Assembly (NCBI GenBank): GCA_945918315.1
Contig: CAMEIK010000020.1
Coordinates: 1 to 11,431 of the forward strand
Reading direction: 5' to 3'
Length of the DNA stretch: 11,431 nucleotides
Source: an uncultured Clostridia bacterium
GTDB taxonomy: Bacteria; Bacillota; Clostridia; Oscillospirales; Oscillospiraceae
The notes beneath the pieces were generated by a model. It worked only from the letters and a program-made list of their open reading frames with translations, searched no databases and was not told the origin of the DNA. Of this stretch, positions 6,560-11,431 are shown piece by piece; position 1 is the first letter of the stretch, and every line of letters begins with the position of its first letter. Made by a program: the position numbers and the translations under genes.

Positions 6560-6854
6560 ACTTCTGGTGCTTTTTTTCTTCAGAAATGAGTCGTAATTCT
6601 GCCGAGTGTCAGAATAAATCGGAGAATTTCGATCGTACTGGGTTCTTATGCTGTATGAATCAATACAAACCCAAAGGGCTTATGGATGTGATATGGACGG
6701 AGGGAATCCTATCGGAGGATACTGACTTACGATACCGGTGAGCTTCGAATGGACTTCCAAAAGACGATCGTTCTTGCCCTGGTTCACGATTGCTTCCTAT
6801 AAAAATCTATGGATAGTATTGAAATAGATGTGGATTTGGTCGTATGAATGACGC
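6560..6854. other. Gene-poor stretch before the spoIIIA promoter
   Basis: These roughly 295 bases contain no gene I can support. The start is T-rich. Only short frames occur, such as 28 codons from 6655 (MNQYKPKGLMDVIWTEG...) and a 36-codon stretch ending at the TAA near 6799-6801 that contains RILTYDTGELRMDF. None has a ribosome site or a recognisable domain. Small hairpins can be drawn (6639-6644 with 6668-6673; 6706-6710 with 6716-6720), but nothing resembles a known RNA family. A weak sigma-A-like pair, TTGCTT (6790-6795) and TAGTAT (6814-6819) with an 18-base spacer, is present. The region may be a long regulatory leader or the remnant of a lost gene. Confidence 0.4.
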
Positions 6855-6884
6855 TTCATATTTGGGCAGGGGGATGCATAGTCT
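6855..6884 (+). promoter_or_regulatory. Candidate sigma-E promoter of the spoIIIA operon
   Basis: TTCATATT (6855-6862) closely fits the sigma-E -35 element (xxATATT). CATAGTCT (6877-6884) fits the CATA core of the -10 element, with a 14-base spacer, which is normal for this sigma factor. The spoIIIA operon is sigma-E-dependent in the mother cell of studied spore formers. A caution is that the expected transcription start, near 6890-6892, would fall at the ribosome site and give a leader of only about a dozen bases. Confidence 0.45.
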
Positions 6885-6902
6885 TTTGCAGGAGTGATGC
6901 AA

Positions 6903-7730
6903 ATGACGTGCCGTTGGCAGGAACTGCTATCCATTCTTCCGCCATGGATGCGTGAGCGTGTGAACTACATTGGGCGGGAAACGCTTCAGGAACTGCGCCT
7001 TCGGATTGGGGCACCGCCGGAGCTGGTGCTATCCGGGCAAAGCCGCTGGCTGGACAGGCTGATTACCATAGAGGATATACAATTTTGTATCAATGCAGCA
7101 AGCCGGTACTCTCCCTGGGCAGCAGATTCTCAATCCCTGGGCTATTTGACAGCTTCCGGAGGACACCGCATCGGACTGTGTGGGCAGATGATCAGTAAGG
7201 ATGGCAAAGTGACTGGTTTTCGGTCACTGAGTTCAATCTGTATTCGTATTGCCAGAGACTTTCCCGGAATCAGCAGTGGAATTTGTGGAGAGGGGAGATC
7301 CGTTCTGATTCTAGGAGCGCCTGGATGGGGAAAAACGACACTCCTGCGTGACCTTGCGAGGATACTCTCTCAGAAGCATTCTGTCTCGGTGGTTGACAGC
7401 AGAGAGGAGCTATTTCCGACAGGGTTTCAGCGGGGAAAACGAATGGATGTTCTTTCAGCCTGCCCAAAGGATACGGGAATCGAAATGGCCCTGAGGGTTA
7501 TGGGACCGGAAATCATAGCGGTGGATGAGATCACGGCAGGGGAGGACTGTGCGGCCCTGCGCCAGGCGGCCGGATGCGGCGTGAAGCTTTTGGCTACCGC
7601 GCATGCAGGTTCTGTGGAGGAATTTCGGAGACGGCCTATTTATCGTCCGCTGTGGGAAGCCGGAATTTTTGATACCTGCATCGTGCTGCTCAAGGACAAG
7701 TCCTTTCGGGAGGAGAGAATGCCGGTATGA
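6903..7730 (+). CDS. spoIIIAA: Stage III sporulation protein AA, ATPase
   Basis: The product is a 275-residue cytoplasmic AAA-type ATPase related to type II/IV secretion ATPases. It is thought to energise the SpoIIIA channel from the mother-cell side. The N-terminal domain contains the family segment LQELRLRIGAPPELVLSG (28-45) and the glycine-rich YLTASGGHRIGLCGQ (81-95). Walker A is GAPGWGKTT at 138-146 and Walker B is IIAVDEI at 204-210, followed by the sensor-like LLATAHAGSVEE. Bacillus SpoIIIAA is about 307 residues, so this protein is short, mainly at the C-terminus. The ATG at 6903 is chosen because AGGAG (6890-6894) lies 8 bases before it. Upstream GTG 6894 and ATG 6897 are too close to that site. 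The stop overlaps the spoIIIAB start by 4 bases (ATGA). Confidence 0.95.
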   Translation: MTCRWQELLSILPPWMRERVNYIGRETLQELRLRIGAPPELVLSGQSRWLDRLITIEDIQFCINAASRYSPWAADSQSLGYLTASGGHRIGLCGQMISKDGKVTGFRSLSSICIRIARDFPGISSGICGEGRSVLILGAPGWGKTTLLRDLARILSQKHSVSVVDSREELFPTGFQRGKRMDVLSACPKDTGIEMALRVMGPEIIAVDEITAGEDCAALRQAAGCGVKLLATAHAGSVEEFRRRPIYRPLWEAGIFDTCIVLLKDKSFREERMPV

Positions 7731-8239
7731 GTATAAAATGTCTGGGCGTTATCTTAGTGATTGGAAGCTGTGCCGGCTTTGGTTTTTCTGCGGCAATGGC
7801 CTATGAGAAACAGGAGAAGACCTTATATCAGCTTTTGCGAGTTTTGGACTACATGTCCTGCGAGCTGCAATACAAGCTTCTTCCGCTTCCGGAGCTTTGC
7901 AGACAAGCCTCTCGCGAGTGCGAAGGGGTAGTCCATCGTGTTCTTTCTGCTTTGGCGAGTGAATTGGAACGTCAGATGGAGCCGGATGTACAAAGCTGTA
8001 TGCAAATTGTTATTGAAAAAATACGGATGCCCTCAAGACGGATACGCAGACTGTTTTTGTTGTTTGGGCGTAGTTTGGGCAAGTTTGACCTGGCCGGACA
8101 GCTAAGGGGGCTGGAAGAGGTCAGAACCGCGTGTGAGCGGGAATTGCGGCCGCTTACACTGCAAAAACAAAACGCAATCCGAAGCTATCGAACTTTAGGA
8201 ATCTGTGCCGGAATTGCCCTGGCAATTCTATTGATATGA
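7727..8239 (+). CDS. spoIIIAB: Stage III sporulation protein AB
   Basis: The product is a 170-residue protein, almost exactly the family length. An N-terminal membrane segment (CLGVILVIGSCAGFGFSAAMA) and a C-terminal one (LGICAGIALAILLI) flank a helical domain containing LLRVLDYMSCELQYKLLPLPELC, the most conserved family block. The central domain resembles the platform proteins (GspF type) of type II secretion, so it is expected to couple the SpoIIIAA ATPase to the membrane complex in the mother-cell membrane. The ATG overlaps the spoIIIAA stop as ATGA, and AGGAG at 7711-7715 lies 11 bases upstream inside spoIIIAA, so translation is coupled. Confidence 0.94.
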   Translation: MSIKCLGVILVIGSCAGFGFSAAMAYEKQEKTLYQLLRVLDYMSCELQYKLLPLPELCRQASRECEGVVHRVLSALASELERQMEPDVQSCMQIVIEKIRMPSRRIRRLFLLFGRSLGKFDLAGQLRGLEEVRTACERELRPLTLQKQNAIRSYRTLGICAGIALAILLI

Positions 8240-8436
8240 ATATGGATATTGACCTTGTCTTTAAAATAGCCGCAATCGGAATCATTGTCTCCATTTTGAA
8301 CCAGGTTCTGTCCCGGTCGGGCAGAGAGGAACAGGCGACGATGACCAGCCTTGCCGGACTGGTTGTTGTCTTAATGATGCTTGCACAGAAAATCGCGGAG
8401 CTGTTTGACCTGGTAAAGACATTATTTGAATTTTAA
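8236..8436 (+). CDS. spoIIIAC: Stage III sporulation protein AC
   Basis: The product is a 66-residue, very hydrophobic protein with two membrane helices (VFKIAAIGIIVSILNQVL and MTSLAGLVVVLMMLAQKIAELF) joined by a short polar loop, SRSGREEQAT. Length and the loop motif match SpoIIIAC, a small membrane subunit of the feeding-tube channel. The ATG overlaps the spoIIIAB stop as ATGA. An alternative ATG lies two codons later at 8242. I see no Shine-Dalgarno sequence in the 25 bases before either, so translation probably depends on ribosomes finishing spoIIIAB. Confidence 0.93.
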   Translation: MNMDIDLVFKIAAIGIIVSILNQVLSRSGREEQATMTSLAGLVVVLMMLAQKIAELFDLVKTLFEF

Positions 8437-8831
8437 TGGAACTGTTTTGGAAAGCAGCAGCCCTGTCACTAATCGCAGGCATTCTTAGCCTGACGCTGAA
8501 AAAACAGGACAAGGAATACTCGCTTCTGGTATCCATTGCGGCCTGCCTGATGGTAACGGCAATTACTGTCACCTATCTAAAGCCTGTTTTTTCCTTTTTG
8601 AGTGAGCTGGAAGCTTTGGGGGATCTGAGAGCGGATATGCTTTCAATCCTCATAAAAGCTCTGGGTGTAGCGTTGGCATCAGAAATATCGTCCATGATCT
8701 GTACAGATGCCGGTAATGCGTCTTTGAGCAAAGCCATACAGCTCCTTGGCGGCGCCGTGATTCTTTATCTATCCGTTCCAATGTTTTCGACACTTATGGA
8801 CCTGATTCAGAAGATTGTGGGAGAATTATGA
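8436..8831 (+). CDS. spoIIIAD: Stage III sporulation protein AD
   Basis: The product is a 131-residue integral membrane protein of normal family length with three or four hydrophobic helices. The N-terminal FWKAAALSLIAGILSLTLKKQDKEYSLLVSIAAC and the block LIKALGVALASEISSMICTDAGNASLSKAIQLLGGAVILYLS are characteristic of SpoIIIAD. It is part of the mother-cell membrane platform with AC and AE. The ATG shares one base with the spoIIIAC stop (TAATG), and no ribosome site is visible upstream, so re-initiation is likely. Its own stop overlaps the spoIIIAE start by 4 bases. Confidence 0.94.
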   Translation: MELFWKAAALSLIAGILSLTLKKQDKEYSLLVSIAACLMVTAITVTYLKPVFSFLSELEALGDLRADMLSILIKALGVALASEISSMICTDAGNASLSKAIQLLGGAVILYLSVPMFSTLMDLIQKIVGEL

Positions 8832-9868
8832 GTAAATTCTTGCTTGCGGTTATGGTGCTTGTGTTGTTTGTTTTGCCAACAAACGCCCTGTCTATCACGG
8901 CCCCGGAGGTTCCCAAGGAGCAGGAAAGCCTCATGCCAAAGCATATGGAAAGCTTTGGAGAGGGGCTAATGGAGCTTCTGAATGATGTATTGCCCCTGCT
9001 CCGGCCGGATATAAAGGAGGCTGCAAGGGCTTTTGTTGCATTGGCGGCATCAGCGATGACAGCTTCGATTCTGAAATCGGCATCCGAAAAAGTAAAATAT
9101 TCGGTAAAGCTTGCGTGCTCAGCCTGCATCTGCTCGATACTGTTTTTGTCAGCAAATTCTTTAATCCGGCTTGGGACTGAAACGATTGAAAAAATCAGTG
9201 AATACGGGAAGCTGCTTCTTCCGGTTATGGCATCGGCTATGGCAGCGCAAGGTGGCATTACCGGTTCTGCGGCACTGTATGCCGGTACGGCGGTTTTTGA
9301 CACGATATTGTGCAGCGTTTTCTCAGGGGTACTGATACCGGCAGTCTATCTGTATCTGGCTCTTGCAGCTGCCGACAGCGTAACACCGGATCAGAGCCTG
9401 AAAAAGGTCAAGGAGCTTTTCAGGAATGGAGCTGCCTGGTTTCTCAAAACAAGCATCACAATTTATATTTCCTATATGGGGATTACGGGTGTAATCAGCG
9501 GAACAGCGGATGCCGCAGCCTTAAGAACAACAAAAGCGGCGATATCAACGGTTGTTCCGGTGGTTGGAGGAATCCTGGCCAATGCGTCGGAGGCGGTTCT
9601 GGTCAGTGCCGGACTTGTAAAGAATGCGGCAGGCATTTACGGAGTTTTTGTAATTCTTACAATTTTTCTGGCCCCATTTCTACGGATAGGGGTACATTAT
9701 ATCATTCTGAAGCTTACTGAGGCTGTCTGTGCCGTTCTTGATGAAAAAGAAACATCGGAGTTGATTGGGGACTTTTCAGGAGCTATGGGCCTTATCCTTG
9801 GTATGACCGGGGCGGCCTGCTTTCTTCAGCTGATTAGCGCTGTTTGTTTTATGAAAGGAGCAGGGTAA
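8828..9868 (+). CDS. spoIIIAE: Stage III sporulation protein AE
   Basis: The product is a 346-residue multi-pass membrane protein. A signal-peptide-like N-terminus (FLLAVMVLVLFVLPTNA) is followed by an extracytoplasmic segment that contains PLLRPDIKEAARAFVALAAS, then about six to eight hydrophobic segments. Conserved blocks include PVMASAMAAQGGITGSAALYAGTAVFDT and VGGILANASEAVLVSAGLVKNAAGIYG. It is the largest membrane subunit of the SpoIIIA channel platform. Bacillus SpoIIIAE is about 400 residues, so this copy is compact, mainly in the N-terminal extracytoplasmic part. The start overlaps the spoIIIAD stop (ATGA), with GGGAG only 4 bases upstream, so translation is coupled. A ribosome site for spoIIIAF lies inside its last codons. 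Confidence 0.94.
   Translation: MSKFLLAVMVLVLFVLPTNALSITAPEVPKEQESLMPKHMESFGEGLMELLNDVLPLLRPDIKEAARAFVALAASAMTASILKSASEKVKYSVKLACSACICSILFLSANSLIRLGTETIEKISEYGKLLLPVMASAMAAQGGITGSAALYAGTAVFDTILCSVFSGVLIPAVYLYLALAAADSVTPDQSLKKVKELFRNGAAWFLKTSITIYISYMGITGVISGTADAAALRTTKAAISTVVPVVGGILANASEAVLVSAGLVKNAAGIYGVFVILTIFLAPFLRIGVHYIILKLTEAVCAVLDEKETSELIGDFSGAMGLILGMTGAACFLQLISAVCFMKGAG
9854..9860 (+). promoter_or_regulatory. Ribosome binding site for a GTG start of spoIIIAF
   Basis: AAAGGAG lies within the end of spoIIIAE, 10 bases before GTG at 9871. The frame extends upstream to a TTG at 9844, but that codon has no ribosome site and precedes this one. Confidence 0.75.
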
Positions 9869-9870
9869 TC

Positions 9871-10353
9871 GTGGAAGCAATACGGCAATACATTCTTTCT
9901 GCGGCGACAGGAGCACTTATATGCGGAATTGTAACAGCATTCTGTCGGGATAGTCCGTACAAAAAGCACGTAACGATGCTTTGCGGTTTGTTTATGACCG
10001 TTACCCTACTGCGACCTTTGATTGGAATCGGCTTTCCGGAATTGCCGGACCTGAATGCGTACATCAGCCAGGCAGAGAACGCAGCGGAAGAAGGAAAAAG
10101 AATCTCTCTGGAAGCACAGAAAGCAATCATATCCCAGGAGTGTGAGGCATATATCTTGGACAAAGCAAAAGAGCTTCAGGTGGACCTGGCTGTGAGCGTG
10201 ACCATAGATGAAAAGGGAGGGGAGCCTGTTCCTGTTTTTGCTGAAATAACCGGGGCTATCCAGTCGGAAACACAGTATCAACTCAGTACTGTGATTGAAT
10301 CTGATCTTGGAATACAAAGGGAGAATCAGCTATGGATTACCGGAAGATCGTAA
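9871..10353 (+). CDS. spoIIIAF: Stage III sporulation protein AF
   Basis: With the GTG start the product has 160 residues. Two N-terminal membrane helices (YILSAATGALICGIVTAFC and VTMLCGLFMTVTLLRPLIGI) are followed by a helical linker and a soluble domain facing the intermembrane space. Family marks are the short basic DSPYKKH loop and LRPL at the end of helix two. The soluble part (about residues 85-160, containing YILDKAKELQVDLAVSVTIDEKGGEPVPV) corresponds to the ring-building-motif domain known in this family. Bacillus SpoIIIAF is about 206 residues, so the tail here is short. The gene starts 2 bases after the spoIIIAE stop, and its last 22 bases overlap spoIIIAG in another frame. Confidence 0.93.
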   Translation: MEAIRQYILSAATGALICGIVTAFCRDSPYKKHVTMLCGLFMTVTLLRPLIGIGFPELPDLNAYISQAENAAEEGKRISLEAQKAIISQECEAYILDKAKELQVDLAVSVTIDEKGGEPVPVFAEITGAIQSETQYQLSTVIESDLGIQRENQLWITGRS

Positions 10354-10838
10354 ACCATCTCGGAGATAACGGAAAAAAATACCTTATTCCGGTTTTGATT
10401 CTATTTCTGGGGATTATTCTCATGACACTTCCGGGAAAAGAAAAAACAGAAGCAGAACCAATCCAAAAGGAGAAATCAGAAATTAACCAGACGGAACTTC
10501 AGGATGCGCTGGAAGAGATTCTTTGCTTAATTCAAGGGGCCGGAAAGGTTCGTGTATTGCTAACGGAAGCAGCAGGGAAGAGGACAATATATCAGACGGA
10601 TGATGATACACAAATAAACGGAGAATCAGAGAACATACGGCAGGATACAGTTTTGCTCACCGACTCGCACAGAGACCAGGTGGGATTGGTTCGCCAGACA
10701 ATACCACCGATCTATCAGGGAGCAATAATCCTCTGCCAGGGCGCTGACAGCGCGGCTGTGCGCCTGGCAATTATCCAGGCGGTTGCCGGCGCTACGGGCC
10801 TGACTTCCGATAGAATAACTGTTCTGAAAATGAAATGA
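10332..10838 (+). CDS. spoIIIAG: Stage III sporulation protein AG
   Basis: The product is a 168-residue bitopic membrane protein. A short cytoplasmic N-terminus is followed by one membrane helix (YLIPVLILFLGIILMTL), a charged linker rich in Glu and Lys, and a ring-building-motif domain. The motif's first part is GAGKVRVLLTEAAGKRTIY. Its last part is YQGAIILCQGADSAAVRLAIIQAVAGATGLTSDRITVLKMK, the most conserved block of the family. In studied systems SpoIIIAG forms a large ring in the intermembrane channel, with an insertion between the two halves that builds a beta-barrel. The insertion here is short (about residues 85-115), consistent with a total length below the roughly 229 residues in Bacillus. 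AGGGAG at 10318-10323 lies 8 bases before the ATG, inside spoIIIAF. Confidence 0.94.
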   Translation: MDYRKIVNHLGDNGKKYLIPVLILFLGIILMTLPGKEKTEAEPIQKEKSEINQTELQDALEEILCLIQGAGKVRVLLTEAAGKRTIYQTDDDTQINGESENIRQDTVLLTDSHRDQVGLVRQTIPPIYQGAIILCQGADSAAVRLAIIQAVAGATGLTSDRITVLKMK

Positions 10839-10843
10839 GGAGG
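10838..10843 (+). promoter_or_regulatory. Ribosome binding site that fixes the spoIIIAH start
   Basis: AGGAGG begins on the last base of the spoIIIAG stop codon and lies 6 bases before ATG 10850. An in-frame ATG at 10835 overlaps this site and is unlikely to be used. Confidence 0.8.
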
Positions 10844-10849
10844 GTATTT

Positions 10850-11413
10850 ATGAAGGTGTGGAAGAAAAATCTGGTAGCTGCTGCTGTTTTAGTGACAGTC
10901 TGTGCCGGAATTTATGTGAACTGGATGTATACAGAGGATAAGGCGGCAGATAATCTGACGGATACATTGGACTATGAAAAAGTGATGAACGATGATACTT
11001 TGGTACTCAGTGAGGACATGGCAGCCATTGCGGCAGGGGAGGATGTATCAACAACAGCAGAGGACTATTTTGCGGCTGTACGCCTGTCCCGTCAGCAGGC
11101 CAGGGATAACGCGGTCAATCTGTTACAGGAAGCAATCAACTATAACGCGGAAGAGGGAACCAAGGACTCTGAGTCTGCCATGCAGTTGGAAGACATTGTC
11201 CAGACCGCGCTAAGTGAAGCCCAGATCGAAAGTTTGATCATTGCAAAAGGATACGAAGATTGTGTTGCATACATGACAGGGGAGGGGATTTCCGTTGCGG
11301 TCTCTTCGCCGGAGGGCGGTCTGCAGCAATCGGATGTAGCGGTCATTGCAGATGTAGTGATGAGTCAATCGGGGTATTCATTAGATACCATTCGCATAGT
11401 GGAAGTTCAATAG
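10850..11413 (+). CDS. spoIIIAH: Stage III sporulation protein AH
   Basis: The product is a 187-residue bitopic membrane protein. A short basic N-terminus (MKVWKKN) precedes one membrane helix (LVAAAVLVTVCAGIYVNWMY). A low-complexity acidic linker follows (about residues 27-70, rich in Asp, Glu, Thr and Ala). The C-terminal domain carries the family block DYFAAVRLSRQQARDNAVNLLQEAI and the YscJ/FliF-like ring-building fold ending in GYSLDTIRIVEVQ. In Bacillus this domain binds forespore SpoIIQ across the intermembrane space and completes the channel. Whether this organism uses SpoIIQ or another partner cannot be told here. Bacillus SpoIIIAH is about 218 residues, so this version is somewhat short. 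It is the last spoIIIA gene; only 18 bases remain in the window, so the operon terminator is not seen. Confidence 0.95.
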   Translation: MKVWKKNLVAAAVLVTVCAGIYVNWMYTEDKAADNLTDTLDYEKVMNDDTLVLSEDMAAIAAGEDVSTTAEDYFAAVRLSRQQARDNAVNLLQEAINYNAEEGTKDSESAMQLEDIVQTALSEAQIESLIIAKGYEDCVAYMTGEGISVAVSSPEGGLQQSDVAVIADVVMSQSGYSLDTIRIVEVQ

Positions 11414-11431
11414 CAGAACAAATCCCGGAAG

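Noticed and set aside
6268..6741. A 157-codon + strand frame running from inside the ECF gene through its terminator
   Set aside because: It overlaps the ECF gene in another frame and crosses a perfect GC-rich terminator hairpin. Its first half is the shadow translation of a membrane protein. Only the last few codons, in the gene-poor stretch, remain unexplained.
6790..6819. Sigma-A-like pair TTGCTT and TAGTAT upstream of spoIIIAA
   Set aside because: The -10 matches only four of six bases and the spacer is 18. The sigma-E-like site closer to the gene fits known spoIIIA control better, so I mention this only as an alternative.

Overview
The window looks like chromosome from an endospore-forming Firmicute of class Clostridia. 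The gene repertoire and moderate G+C suggest an Oscillospiraceae-type gut organism, but that placement is inference. The strongest evidence is a complete eight-gene spoIIIA operon (spoIIIAA to spoIIIAH), together with a SpoIIIE/FtsK DNA translocase that lies directly downstream of a TepA-type ClpP-like protein and an UppP-like membrane protein. No insertion sequence, prophage, CRISPR array, rRNA or tRNA was seen.

Layout. Bases 1-292 hold the 3' end of an unidentified + strand gene, closed by a strong hairpin terminator at 423-457. Bases 469-1219 hold a short minus-strand operon: ybaK (Cys-tRNA(Pro) deacylase) followed by a small TSCPD-domain protein, driven by a good sigma-A promoter at 1271-1299. 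The intergenic region 1220-1369 is divergent. On the + strand come tepA (1370-2062), a membrane protein of the UppP/BacA family with altered active-site motifs (2183-3019), ftsK/spoIIIE (3031-5784), and an ECF-transporter substrate-binding component (5882-6475) with a hairpin in its leader and a textbook terminator behind it. A gene-poor stretch of about 430 bases follows, then a sigma-E-like promoter and the tightly packed spoIIIA operon (6903-11413), which runs almost to the window edge.

How the parts fit. During engulfment the SpoIIIE/FtsK motor pumps the chromosome into the forespore. The mother-cell SpoIIIA proteins build the secretion-like 'feeding tube' channel: AA is the ATPase, AB to AE form the membrane platform, and AF, AG and AH carry ring-forming domains. 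Here the two machines lie about 1.1 kb apart. The spoIIIA genes mostly overlap by 1-22 bases, and AC and AD have no visible Shine-Dalgarno sequence, which suggests strong translational coupling.

I see no clearly new multi-gene system. The observations most worth a second look are the UppP-like protein lacking canonical active-site residues, the linkage of the DNA pump to the feeding-tube operon, the sigma-E-like promoter with an unusually short leader, and the structured leader of the ECF gene.
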